DNA of 64,000 nucleotides from Plecoglossus altivelis (taxonomy: Eukaryota; Chordata; Actinopteri; Osmeriformes; Plecoglossidae). The notes below the pieces were generated by a model that did no database searches, was not told the origin of the DNA, and was given only the letters and a program-made list of their open reading frames with translations. Of the stretch, positions 40,329 through 51,405 are shown piece by piece. A program made the translations under genes and the position numbers. Each line of letters starts with the position of its first letter. Within the stretch, counting starts at the first letter, position 1. The stretch lies in NCBI GenBank assembly GCA_036571765.1, contig BROE01000024.1, forward strand, positions 5,829,048 through 5,893,047, in the 5' to 3' direction.

Positions 40329-40343
40329 ATGACAATGCGGAAG
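40329..40343 (+). CDS. rnf32: rnf32 exon 1, proposed 15-nt coding part
   Basis: Exon 2 opens in phase 0 with no in-frame ATG before an upstream stop at 40,581, so the start codon must lie in an earlier exon. The human protein has five residues (MLKNK) before the equivalent Gly. ATGACAATGCGGAAG followed by GT at 40,344 supplies exactly five codons (M-T-M-R-K) in the right phase, 294 bp upstream. The donor GTTTGG is weak and the first ATG has a poor context (C at -3); the second ATG (40,335) has A at -3. Another start exon further upstream remains possible. Confidence 0.38.
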
Positions 40344-43300
40344 GTTTGGATCTTTTTAGTTTTCAGTTCTGACTATCCCAAAATTGTGTTTTCTCAGTGA
40401 CAAAACTGTCTTTCTTAGAATTTGCACTTTGATATCTCATTCAGTCTGTAAATATTGTGTTTGTTATTACAGTACGACGTTGTCAGCATATCCGATTTCT
40501 AAATTATATCCAGCTAGCTGTTCAGTGTGTACGAAAGGGGTGGCCATATTTGACTCATGGGAGACCTGAAGGTTTTGAGGTAGAAAGGCTACGAAACTGC
40601 TAGATTTTGGTTTAATACATTTTATTTATTTCACCAGGGTTTGATCTCTAAAACGACCAGTACCAAGCTGGCCATAAACTCAGTTGCTCTTCAAGATCAT
40701 ATTTCAAGAAACGTGCTCCTCCAGAACCTGTCGTTGTGTGACCCTGTAAAATCAAGGCGCCTAGGGAAAGCATTTACTGAGACCCGTTACAAAAAACAAT
40801 GTGACAGAGGTGGCATGAAAGCAAAATGTTCTCAGCAACAAGGAGCAGAGGAGAGAGAGTATGTCCTCGATCCACCACAACCAGCGTTAACATTAGGTAG
40901 GCAACTGACTTACAGTTTACGACAATGACTAGTATGTTTCTGAAATATGCATTTGATGCATAATACGGTCAGAAAAGGCTTTCGATTGATATCAGTGGAT
41001 TGGTGTGTCAGCTTGATATGAGAGCATTGTTTCTGTGTGTCCAGCTCAGAAGCTGGGTTTGGTGGATGTCCCAGCCCAGAGGCTGACAGTGGATGAGTGG
41101 ACTCGGGTCAAGGCAAGGTCTGTTGATGAGGGAGACTCAGCTCAGCCCTGTGTGATCTGCAGAGAGGAGTTCCGCCTGCAAGCCCAGGTATTCTTTACAC
41201 ACAATAATCAGGTGTTCATTCACACCCTAAAATGTGTAAGGTTCTCATAACCCCCCCCCCCCCCCACACACACACACACATACATACACACACACACACA
41301 CACAACCCCACTACCCACCACCACACCTCCTTTCCCCTCTTCTTCCTCCGGTTCCTGTATGTCCTAATCTGTGTAGACAACTGTTCAAATTTACCCATAC
41401 TGCCTTGGAACTCAACTGTGACGCGATGATGTAGCAATCAGTGTGTTACTGTGAGAGGTCATTCAGTCTTTTACACCTCTCTGATCCCCTTTTAAGATGC
41501 CAATCTCCTTAAGAATGCACGGCTCAAACAGACTGCTGCACAAAGCACAGTTGCCATAGACGCACGTGTAAATATTAGTCTGACTCAAGGAAAGAAATGT
41601 TAATTAGTCGACATCTAACAAGGGAAAGTGACAATGGGGAATCTCTGTATATCTGACACACAAGTGTTGGGGTAATTTTGCAACACCAGGAAGTCATTGT
41701 AACGTTCTTCATATTTTGTGCAGATTATATTGATTTGAGTTTAGACAACTGACATCTGTTTTTATAAACTGTTATTTGGATTTATTAACTGTTATTCTAG
41801 TTTCATTATATATGACAATACCTAATATAATACACATATTACATTAAACACATGAACTGATGATAATGTTGTTGTGTCTAGACATTAGAGACACCTGTAA
41901 AATGTACATTTTCCCAATCTTGTCTTTCAGCAAGATAGGTAGCCTGTGGGGTTCAGCCTTTGCAAGGCAGAGCTAAATTCTCTCCAGTCTAATGGCTTGT
42001 CCAGCTCCTAGATATAGATTGTTCACCACAGGGGGGCCCTTTCACTGGTGATGGAGTATGTTGGTCAGGCCAAAAAACAATGGGAAATCAATATGGCTCC
42101 CCCATGCCCTCTAGAGCTCTGAGTAAACTGATTTGTGTGCCAAGCCCTGTAGCTGTGGCTCTCTCTCTCTCTTTCTCTTGCTCTCTCTCCCTCTCCCTTA
42201 CTCTCTGTCTCTCTCTCTCTCCCTGTCTCTCTCTCTGTCTCCCTCTCTCACTCTCTCACTCTCTGTCTGTCTTTCTCTCTGTCTCTCTCTGTTTCTCTCT
42301 GTTTCTCTCTGTCTCTCTCTCTCCCTCTGTCTCTCTCTCTATCTCTTTCTCAGGTGGAGCAGAGTGGCTGAGGCTTCAGCCCAGGTCCCAGCACTCCCAG
42401 CAGGGGCTCTCACACACACACACACACTCACACACACTCAAACACACGCACACGTATGACACTCACTCACTCAAGTACTCACCCACCCACGCACACACAC
42501 ACACGCATACACACACACACACACACACACTCATACATATCTTTTGCAGGGCTTACTAAAAACACTTAGAGAGATGTTGAAAAGCAATACAGTAGTCCTG
42601 GGAGACTCTGCATGTCACAATCATTCAAAACAACAAGTCAATCCATCTGACAAATCCAGAAGGTATCTTGGAATTCATAGAGAAAATCAGCTTCCACGGC
42701 GCAGACCTGAGCTACTTGAGAATCACACCAGTCCAAGAGCTTGCTTGGACCCAACAACAATTGAAGCTCCCCTCTAACAGTACATCCAAAGGAAGGTTTA
42801 CTGTTAGAGGAACATTTTGGTAATGGCAGACTAGGTTGGCAGGTGCATTTCCAGTGAGTGGAGATGCAGTATGTGGTTTGTGCTTGACCGTTTCCCCCAT
42901 GTGACCCGCAGGTTCTGTTGTCCTGCTCCCACGTGTTTCACCGGACGTGTCTGCAGGCCTTCGAGAGCTTCTCAGGCAGGAAATGCTGCCCCATGTGCAG
43001 GAAGGTGCAGTACGAGACCAGGGTGATCCACGACGGAGCCCGCCTCTTCAGGGAGCGCTGCGCCACGAGGTAACCATGGGAACGCAAGGCGGGCAGTAGC
43101 CCTGAACTGATCAGAGTCTATTGCTGTTTGTCTTTACGCCACCGAGAGAGTCATACTGTGTAATGGGTGAGTGCATAAGATGCATCTCACATCTGACTCT
43201 GCTTGATTTACATCTTGTTTGAGTAATACTCAGCACTTGTTCAGCTCACAGTCAGACGTCTGTTGACCAATGCGTGATAGATCGCTGATGCAGATGCAGA

Positions 43301-45818
43301 TAGCCAGTTCATTGACAATGTTTCTGTGTCTGTTGTTAGAATCCAAACTTGTTGGAGAGGCTACGTTGCCCGGAAGTGGTACAGAAACATGAGGAAAACC
43401 ATTCCCCCAAAAGATAAGCATTTACGACGACGATACTTTGAGGAAAAGGTGCAAATACATGCTACTTATACGTATCTATGCATATCTATACTGTAAACCT
43501 ACAAAGGTACTCATTCATTTAGACATATCACATATCTCCAGCTCTATCCACAGCTATAGCAAAACAGATCTGTATTATATTCATATGTCTGAGAGGTCAT
43601 GGTAAGAACTGAATCCGTGACCATCCAATAGCCTCTTTTCAGTAATAAGACCATTTGTTTTTTTCATTTAGTTGAGAGTTCAGTGATGTAAATGGTTATG
43701 AAAGGTTCTAAAGATGTCGCATGGAACACATTGCTAGGACTTCCTCTGACTTTCACTTATATTTGCAACCTAGTTAGAAGTCGAGGCAACGCTGATATTT
43801 GACGGACAGCAGGTCTGGGTCAGTGAGCAGCGACTCAGATCTTAGCATACCAAGGATGGGATTCTGATCCTCTCTCCTCTGCCCAGCCTCACTCCTCTGT
43901 ACTGCCTCACTCCTCTCTGCTCAGCCTCACTCCTCTGTCCTGCCTCACTCCTCTGCCCAGCCTCACTCCTCTGTCCAGCCTCACTCCTCTGTCCAGCCTC
44001 ACTCCTCTGCCCAGCCTCACTCCTCTGCCCAGCCTCAGTCATCTGTCCACCCTCACCCCTCTCCCCACCCTCACCCCTCTCCCCACCCTCACCCGCCAGC
44101 CCACCGTCACCTCTCTTCCCTCCCTCACTCCTCTGCCCACCCTCACCCCTCTTCCCCACCCTCACCCCTTTCCCCACCCTCACCCCTTTCCCCACCCTCA
44201 TTCCTCTCCCCACCCTCAACCCCTCCCCACCCTCGCCCCTCTTCCCACCCTTGCCCCTTTGCCCATCTTCACCCTTAAGTCCACCTTCACCCCTCCACCT
44301 TTGAGGGTCTTTGATGTCATGTGAATCATACACTGTTTGTCAACTAATTACGGGACACTGTGTGTTTTGGTCAAACAGTCTGGACATTCCAGGGTCAACA
44401 CAAAAGCTGCAGTCTCCACTGTGTGTGTGTTTGCACCCCTCCCCCACAATCCCCCTATTTTCCTTTAGATGGTAGAAAGAGATGAGGGTGGCTAGTTGAA
44501 GAGGTGAGGGGAGGGGGGCCACAGGTTACCATTTGAACAGTCTTTATCTCTCCGTCCTACACTGTGAGACAAAAGGAACCCTCCTTATTGATCATGCTGA
44601 AGTTTGTGGGACAGAATCCACACTTTCTAAAGACCATCGCCCCTTTGAACCTGTGCTTAACCGCTAGGTCCAAGCCTACCGGATGCACGCCTGTTGACGT
44701 TAAGGCTGGGAGTGCAGACAGCCTGGAAATGGGAAGATTGCCATCTAGTGAAACTGGAACCTCCGCCCCTTTGGCTTGGTTTGATATGGCTGGTTGGAAA
44801 CACACTGGTGTGGCTACTAACCTCTGTGTACTGTGGTTTGTAACAGTTTTGCAACCCAACACAACCTACTGTTACACACCGACAGCCTATCTCCCTCACT
44901 CTGTGGCTTGTTAAACATTCTGGGATGCCTGTCATTCTCTCCGGAGCACTGTGATCAGCCAGAGAGCCTCCCTAGTTAAGAGGGACTTCTAAAGGCAGCG
45001 GCACTTGTGTGGCCACAGGCCTCAGTGTGTTGTGGAGGGGTCAGTGTCCTTCCATCCCCCTCACCGTCACGCGGCACCGTGTACAAACCCAGCCTTCGGC
45101 ATGTCACCTTAGCAGCTGAGAAGACTTTTATTGGGCCAATAAACTCCCTTCTCCAAACACATTAGTGTCTTCTCAGAAATCTACTGTGGTGGAGGTGGTT
45201 GTAAGATTCCTATAGTCTTTTAATGCGTCTTTCCTCCAGAAAGAGTGAAGGAAGGAAGGAGAGAAGGAAGGATGGATGGGTCCATCCAAGAGTGTTAATA
45301 CCTGTGAATCCCTTATGGCTTGGATAGCCATAACAAATTGATTAGAATTGTTGATGTCCATTACTGACAAAGGGTGATGGTAATGTATTAAAATGATTGC
45401 CTCGATCCCACCTTATCGTTGTGTTAAATTAAAAGGGTCTAAAACAGCCACCTGCCCGCTCTGTGGTTGAAAACACCTGTGCTGCTTGCCACAGGTAGAG
45501 AGAAATAGAGCCTTGTTGCACAGCCACGTAGCAGTGAATTTCCTCCATCAAACAGATATATAGCAGGCCTATAAACCATGTTTGTCCGTCACACAGCCAA
45601 GCTCCAGTCATCACCCCTAGCAGCGGTGCTCAGTAGGAAGAGCTACCTGACCAGCTTGAGCCTGCTTATCAAGTCACCCTGAGATATGCTGTCAATGGCT
45701 TGCTTTCCATTTCTTTTTCTGCGGAGGTCCTACCCTGAGTCAACACATTAGGTGGGATAACTGGTGACACCAAGATGGATTGCCAGCAGATAACGCCCTT
45801 CCTTGGAACCCTCTCACC

Positions 45819-45875
<57 letters not shown>

Positions 45876-47913
45876 TCCCTCTCTCTTTCCCTCCCTCCCC
45901 TTGCTCTCTCCCACTCTCTTGCCCTCCCCCCTCTCTCTCTTTCCCCCCTTGCTTTCTCCCTCTCTCTTGCCCTCTCTCTTTCCCTCCCTCTCTCTTGCCC
46001 TCCCCCTCTCTCTTTCCCTCCTTACCCTTGCTCTCTCCCTCTCTTGCCCTCCCTCTCTCTTTCCCTCCCTCCCCGTGCTCTCTCTCTCTTGCCCTCCCTC
46101 CCCTTTCTCTCTCCCTCTCTCTTGCCCTCCCTTGCTCTGTCCTCCTTCCTTCGTCTGCTCCTACTTCAAGACAAGGCAAAGTTCACCAGGGACCATGTTG
46201 TTTGCTTTGACTGTTGAAAAGTCAGCCATCTCGTAAAGCCTCTATCTGAATGGTTAACAGTTGTTTCATTAGTGATAAAAGCTTAGCAATAAAGCAATTG
46301 TGATGTCACTATGACAGGGGTAAAAGATGGTGTGTGTATGTTTGTGTGAGTGTGCGTGTTTGTGTGTATGCTATCTTTGACTGGTTTTCATTCTTTTTCT
46401 ACTGCAGTCTGAGAGGAAGTGTAGGTCTATCGATCTGGCTATTAGCACCATGTCAACAGGCCTCATCACACTACAGAACACAACAGAAAACAGAAGTCGC
46501 TTAAGTGTCCTGTTAATTACAGCGTGGCTCTTTTGGTTACACCCAAAACATTTCAATTAGCTGCGGGAGTTGAACGACAGCTTCGTCCAGTCCTGCCACA
46601 CTGACATTGACCGTTTCCTGAGCGAGATTGATCGGTCGGTGACGGCGTGCCGGAGAGCGTTGGGTCGGTTGGAGAGAGAGAACGTCTGGGAGGTTCAGGA
46701 GGAGGAGTGGATACGGATACAGAACAAGGTGGGCCTCTGGAACCAAACAGCACCATGCATGAGCAAAGATCTCCTCAGAAACATATCTAATCCTGTTCGT
46801 ATTCTTGCCTTTCATTTAACAAGCTAATGCTTGTCCCAAGAGAAAGAGGGAGAAGAGAGAGGAACTGCGTCACAGCGGCTATAGAAAGTCACGTCTCTCC
46901 AGATGATAACTCACTTTTTTGACATGAATGGTGGCGATAATCCTGAGCTGTTTACAAAACAATAGGGCAGGACTTTTTATAGTGCGCACCAGGCCTTTTC
47001 TTCTCCCGCACGCTGAGGAAACTGAATATATGTTAGGGCCGGTCGGTTAATAGGTCTCGCCATTGTTGTGGGGTGCATTCGGAGGCAGGACCGCTGAAGA
47101 GAGCAGCTTTATCCCATGTGAAAAGGTTGAGCCCTAACAAGAAACAAAGTAGTTCCGCCTTGATACAGGTAGAAGGGGAGTGTTTGAGGCGCTTGTTTTC
47201 GCACCGCACAGCATACATACACCTGCGTGGGGGCAAACACCATAAACCCTGGGAAGGCTCCATGTCAAGCGTTCAAGGTGGGGTAAGCTCGGAATAAAGG
47301 TAGCTGTCTTCGACGTTAATGATTGGTCAAGCCGCATGAACGTGATTTTCTTTATACTTGGCGATAAACGGCGTAACATGCCAAATAAACGAGCTTATGA
47401 CACCTCCAGCTGGGAATGACATTACCGTGTCTCATAGGGCGTGTAAAACCACAGGTGAAAGAGGTGGGTACTGTACTTAATGAAGAGTATTCAGGATGAT
47501 TGGAATAGATCATCTTTGTGGGATTTTGCGTGCTTTAGAATCCAGAGTGTCCTCCTGGTTGGGTCATATGGTGACAGGCAACACCGTACTGATGATACAT
47601 CACTGTTGTATTTTTGAACCAATCTTTCTCAGTTGATGATGCTAAGCTAACAGCCCTCAACCCGTTCTGTCTGCGGTCGCAGGTCATCCAAAGAGACACC
47701 AGGGACTGTTCCATCTGCCTCACCCCACTTAGCAGGCCCAGCCTGGGGATAGTAGCCAGCGCCACCCCTTCTACAGGGAGGAGACGTAGTGTGCTGCTCT
47801 CCTGCTCTCATCTCTTCCACCAGCCGTGTCTGGAAGCCTTTGAGTCCTTCTGCCCAGAGGAGATGCCCACCTGCCCCATGTGTAGGTCTCACTATCACAA
47901 ACGCCTGATCTGA
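40329..47913 (+). CDS. rnf32: RING finger protein 32 (seven exons)
   Basis: Spliced gene with coding parts 40329-40343 (proposed), 40638-40896, 41045-41187, 42912-43069, 43340-43448, 46561-46728 and 47683-47913. All junctions are GT-AG and all phases agree. The product would be about 360 aa, close to my recollection of the human protein (about 362 aa). Domain order: an N-terminal region with NSVALQDHI and EREYVLDP (residues about 15-85), a first RING-H2 (CVIC ... CSHVFHRTC ... CPMC, about 125-170), an IQ motif (IQTCWRGYVARKWY, about 193-206), a helical acidic linker, and a second RING-H2 at the C-terminus (CSIC ... CSHLFHQPC ... CPMC). Two RINGs around one IQ motif are diagnostic of RNF32. 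It is presumably an E3 ubiquitin ligase with calmodulin binding; the substrate is unknown. It is convergent with lmbr1, as in mammals. Confidence 0.94.
40638..40896 (+). CDS. rnf32: rnf32 exon 2
   Basis: Acceptor TTTCACCAG before GGT; donor TTAG/GTAGGC. It encodes the conserved N-terminal motif NSVALQDHI and ends with EREYVLDPPQPALTL plus the first base of an Ala codon. It joins the following exon in phase 1. Confidence 0.92.
41045..41187 (+). CDS. rnf32: rnf32 exon 3 (start of RING 1)
   Basis: Acceptor GTGTCCAG, donor CCCAG/GTATTC. It encodes AQKLGLVDVP, a DEW motif and the first zinc pair CVICREEF of RING 1. It ends in phase 0, so RING 1 is split between this exon and the next. Confidence 0.95.
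41188..42911. other. rnf32 intron 3 (1.7 kb, repeats)
   Basis: Holds a C15 run plus CA repeat (41,251-41,304), a degenerate CT tract (42,159-42,350) and a CA tract (42,410-42,532). The 159- and 108-residue frames here come from these repeats. No other feature was seen. Confidence 0.85.
42912..43069 (+). CDS. rnf32: rnf32 exon 4 (rest of RING 1)
   Basis: Acceptor CCCGCAG, donor ACGAG/GTAACC. It encodes the remaining RING-H2 ligands, CSHVFHRTC and CPMC, then YETRVIHDGARLF, which is highly conserved in the family. It ends in phase 2 within an Arg codon. Confidence 0.96.
43340..43448 (+). CDS. rnf32: rnf32 exon 5 (IQ motif)
   Basis: Acceptor TGTTGTTAG, donor AAAAG/GTGCAA. It encodes RIQTCWRGYVARKWYRNM, an IQ motif (IQxxxRGxxxRxxY) that predicts calmodulin binding, followed by a basic segment with KDKHLRRRYFEEK. 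It ends in phase 0. Confidence 0.96.
43868..44305. repeat. 18-bp minisatellite, about 24 copies
   Basis: Unit close to GCCTCACTCCTCTGCCCA in the left half and CCCTCACCCCTCTCCCCA in the right half, so the array has two subfamilies. The period is a multiple of three, and the minus strand is open across it (six-residue repeats such as GQRSEA). There is no other sign of a gene. Confidence 0.88.
45818..46140. repeat. Polypyrimidine tract in rnf32 intron 5
   Basis: (CT)n followed by degenerate CCCTCCCTCTCTCTTTGC-like units. Nearly all bases are pyrimidines on the rnf32 sense strand, with scattered TTGC interruptions. Such a tract can adopt triplex (H-DNA) structures. Confidence 0.9.
46561..46728 (+). 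CDS. rnf32: rnf32 exon 6
   Basis: Acceptor TTTCAATTAG, donor AACAAG/GTGGGC. It encodes 56 residues with an amphipathic, acidic composition (LNDSFVQSCHTDIDRF, then EEEWIRIQ), equivalent to the mammalian linker that ends in EEEWEKIQ. Both boundaries are phase 0. Confidence 0.93.
46729..47682. other. rnf32 intron 6 (no feature seen)
   Basis: Unique non-coding sequence without notable repeats or exon-like frames. Confidence 0.8.
47683..47913 (+). CDS. rnf32: rnf32 exon 7 (RING 2 and stop)
   Basis: Acceptor GGTCGCAG. It encodes the whole second RING-H2: CSICLTPLS, a 28-residue loop, CSHLFHQPC, EEMPTCPMC, then the C-terminus RSHYHKRLI and TGA at 47,911-47,913. All eight zinc ligands are present. 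Confidence 0.96.
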   Translation, partial: VIQRDTRDCSICLTPLSRPSLGIVASATPSTGRRRSVLLSCSHLFHQPCLEAFESFCPEEMPTCPMCRSHYHKRLI

Positions 47914-47993
47914 AAAGACCACTAGGGTTGTGATACCCTGCGGTGGTTACAGGTTGTGTGTGTCATGTTTACATTGAGACAGTCCGTTTATGT

Positions 47994-47999
47994 AATAAA
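47994..47999 (+). terminator. rnf32 polyadenylation signal
   Basis: AATAAA 81 bp after the rnf32 stop codon; cleavage is expected near 48,010-48,030. The resulting 3' UTR is only about 100 nt. Confidence 0.75.
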
Positions 48000-48194
48000 A
48001 GCTCATGTTTAATTACTGTACATTGTTGACAGGCTTAAGGTGTATGAATGTACCATACCATGCAATGCTGCCAACAGTTAATCATTTTACATTGTGACTG
48101 CAGGGTGACATAACATTCTGTACCAAACAAGGCTGTGGTTTTACACCCTTTAGAAATGACTAATATCGACAAGCACACAGAAGCTGGATCTTTT

Positions 48195-51100
48195 TTCCAT
48201 AACTTTATTTGCAAACAAACCAACAAAAACGAACAACAACAACAAAAAGTTTGATTTTCGAAATTGAACATGGTATATAAAAAAACATTCATGAACATTG
48301 AGCACAAGATTACATGCAGTAACACAAAAATGCTATAGACAAAATGGACATGAGACAAAATAGCAAATTCTCAACCTTACAATTCCTTGCAGTGTATGAA
48401 ATACTGTGAAGGCATCCAGAACAGATTTCCATAGAAGCAGGCCTCATCTGTCTTCTCCTTAAAAACGATGCCTGGCAAAGTGTGATCGTAAAAATAATGC
48501 CTGCTTGCGTGCTTCCCCTATGAAATAAATTACACGAGTTGCATAAAATTTGAGAACTACATTTTGAGGCCCACAGAGTACAATGTTATCAATTCTACAG
48601 GGGTGCTTAGAATCAGGGCACGTTTGAAAGTGATCGAGGAAGCACAAAGCAGACGATAAAAAGGAATGGACGTGACGTGGTTTGGTCCTGTCCCGTCCCC
48701 GCCCCCCCCCAGCCGTCCCCACCCACACACAGATTTGTTTCACAGTATCAATGAGTTTGCATCCCCAAAGCCATTGGATGCTTGATTGTAATGAGGCAGA
48801 CCCACAGGGCTGGACTAAGCACTGCATAAACCAGACTGGCTGTTCACGTCCACAGGTCTGTTATAAACTGCACCCTGTCATTTCTGTTTCCACCCACTGC
48901 TTCTAAAGAGCCAAACTCCTCTGGTTGTAAACTTTAGAGAGGCTTCCCCGTGTGAATCCTGAGCTAACTGGCCACCATGAACCTAACTCGACCTGACCAC
49001 GTGTTTTGGTGTCGTAATCCCATCAATTCAAAATCAGAAGATTCACTAAGCTAAACCAACTAAGCAACAAAACAACAATGTAGAGCTCACTGGAGGCAGA
49101 CAAAGGGACAGTTGATGCAACCTTAAGAAACACGAAAGCTTTGTGACTGTTAGTTAGCACTGCCTTGACGTAAGCCACCCATGTTCTGTTCCACAGGGGA
49201 TCAAGTGGACAATGGCTGCCATTTTTCATAAAAGTAAAGGAGTCAATGCCAAACATTCCTTGTGCAAAACACCCAAGAAATGTTTCAAATGCATATTAAA
49301 TATACCTTGTTTCTTGCTACTTCCTCTTCAATGCTTTATGATTACTGACGTTCCCTAAAAGGCTGTGTAGAAGTGTACCTCCCCGTACATTACTGCTGCC
49401 CTCATACTCTTCGCATCACGTATACTGCTGTCTGTACAGGTGTTCTAGACATACAAAAATAACTTTCACCAATCTGATCTGGAAGAATATAACCATCAAC
49501 TGGTCAACTTCAATATGAGTTAACTTCAATTGTTTACTTTTAGCAATCTCTTTTCGACCCGATCTGTACTTTTATACACCAAACGTTTTGAAGTACGAGT
49601 TGTCTTATATTGAAGTGATCTGGTTTGATATTTAGTCCTGACTTCTGGAAGACCCCTGCAAGAATGACCAACCCCCTTGGAAGACCCTCACTGTGGATAA
49701 GAGCATGTATTCATGATTACATTCACTGCAGAACAAGTTCGACCTGGACAGTTTGCTTCTTGAATCTAGAGAAAGGGGTTCACAGTGTATTCTTCAAAAG
49801 TTACAAAACAAATGATAATACACACGCACGCACGCACACATACATACACAAACAAGAATATAAAGCCTGTAAGCTCCAACTGTAAGGCATCAAAGGTGGT
49901 TTTATAACTAACGACATCACAGTTCAAAAGATTCTGTAGCCATTAACAACCAACAACACCTTGTGGGACTAAATGGCAGCCAACTATTTACATTCAAATA
50001 ACAAACTGAAAAGTAACAACAACAACAAACATAATACACTATATACAATTTACAACATGACACAAAAAAAAGACAAAAGTGTTGCGTTCGAGAAACTCGA
50101 ATGCAATCATTTTGGGAAGAAGAAATTGGAGTTTTTATACGTGTGCATTCGATTTTCAACTAATCCAACCACAGGATTGTGGCATGAAAAAAAAGTCTTT
50201 GGAATCAAGATGGACACCTGTTCTGTAGTTTTGCCTAATATAATCTGCACTCTACTGCATCTAGTGATACTTGTCTGGTTCTAAAACACTATGAAACGAA
50301 AGCCGCGCCAAGTGAATTAAAAACCAACGTAGTGCTGTCTATACTGACACTAAGCTTTACTTTTGTGAATATGAGGACATACTGGCACCAGAAACAGACA
50401 CATCTACTGAGTGGAGAAACAATTACAATGTCCTGGACTGTCCACACAATGACATGCTGTGTTTACTGGCTGGGATGACTGAAAATACTATCAATTCAAC
50501 TACTGAGCGTTAATGGTAAATTGGGTGTTCACATTAGCTAACAAATCAATGTTTCCTTATCAAAAGGTAAACCATCTAGCTTCACCACGGTTTGAATAGT
50601 AGTCAATCTGAGGACAGCATACCAACTATACAGAGCACATAAATGACATTAGAAACCAATCACGTTAAAGTAATGTACTATGTAAAGCACTATCATGTTT
50701 TGATCAAGTCTACATTGCTGCGGGGCTCAGTAACTGCGAGATGATGGAGGAGGAACATATTTGAGAAAGTCTGACTATGAAACATGGCGTCCCATGAACT
50801 GTGTAAACCACTGGATGAATCAGAAGGCATGTCTTTAACCTATTGGTTTGAGCTATTCAAGACAGAGAGGGCTCAGCACTCCTCTCCGGTCTCGTGTAGC
50901 GGTGGAGGCTGTCAGAACAGAGAAGGTACACCCCCACCACCACCTCCACCAACACCACCAGCTCAGTGGCCTATGAGGGTCACAGTCACTGTTGAGCTCA
51001 TCTTCAAGGTCACTGTTGTAATGCCAGTCTGTTTCAGTCTTGAGACTTCAGTCCTTACTTCCTGTTCCACCCTTTCACTTCCTCCCAGGAGAAAGTGGGT

Positions 51101-51319
51101 TGGAATGTCACGAAGCTTAAAATTGCTCTCGGCCCCCGTTTTGACGCTTCCGTCAGACCGTCTGTCGTGTCTACCGATTCTCTACCACAGACTTCTAAAT
51201 CCCTTTTGCCCCCCGCCCCCCCCCCGCCTCTATGGTGCAGGCGTACTGGCAGAATCTCCCTTAGGCTGTGCTGAGGTGTGTGTATGCGCGTGTGTGTGGT
51301 TGTGTGTGCGTCTTCCCTC
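48195..51319 (-). other. lmbr1 3' UTR (about 3.1 kb, inferred)
   Basis: Sequence between the lmbr1 stop codon and the distal polyadenylation signal. It has no convincing coding frame. It contains AT-rich stretches, AAC-type repeats (about 48,222-48,245 and 50,016-50,030), a CA/CG repeat near 49,822-49,852 and a C-rich stretch near 51,210-51,228. Its full extent as UTR is an inference from the lack of other genes and the position of the signal. Confidence 0.5.
48204..48209 (-). terminator. Likely lmbr1 distal polyadenylation signal
   Basis: TTTATT on the plus strand is AATAAA on the minus strand. It is the last such signal before the rnf32 3' end, which leaves about 150 bp between the two predicted cleavage sites. 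Other, more proximal sites for lmbr1 cannot be excluded. Confidence 0.5.
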
Positions 51320-51405
51320 TCACAGAGTTTTCTGATGCCCATTGACGGCCAGCTTTCCTGACTCCGGGTCTGTGGGGCTGTTTGACAGCTGCAATTTATC
51401 CAGAC
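51320..51405 (-). CDS. lmbr1: lmbr1 last coding exon
   Basis: Acceptor CTGTCCAG, then GT completing a Gly codon. It encodes LDKLQLSNSPTDPESGK and LAVNGHQKTL followed by TGA. The end VNGHQK-L matches mammalian LMBR1 rather than its paralogue LMBR1L, as far as I recall those tails. Confidence 0.93.

Larger units (their letters stand above)
43449..46560. other. rnf32 intron 5 (3.1 kb, repeats)
   Basis: Contains an 18-bp minisatellite (43,868-44,305), short GGAA/GGAT units near 45,248-45,280 and a pyrimidine-rich tract of about 320 bp (45,818-46,140). The 163-residue minus-strand frame and the frames of 120-150 residues are artefacts of these repeats. The remainder looks unique and non-coding. 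Confidence 0.85.

Noticed and set aside
43842..44333. 163-residue minus-strand frame of GQRSEA-like repeats
   Set aside because: Produced by an 18-bp minisatellite whose period keeps the frame open; it is antisense inside an rnf32 intron.
45775..46236. Overlapping 120- to 153-residue frames in several phases
   Set aside because: All are translations of the polypyrimidine tract in rnf32 intron 5.
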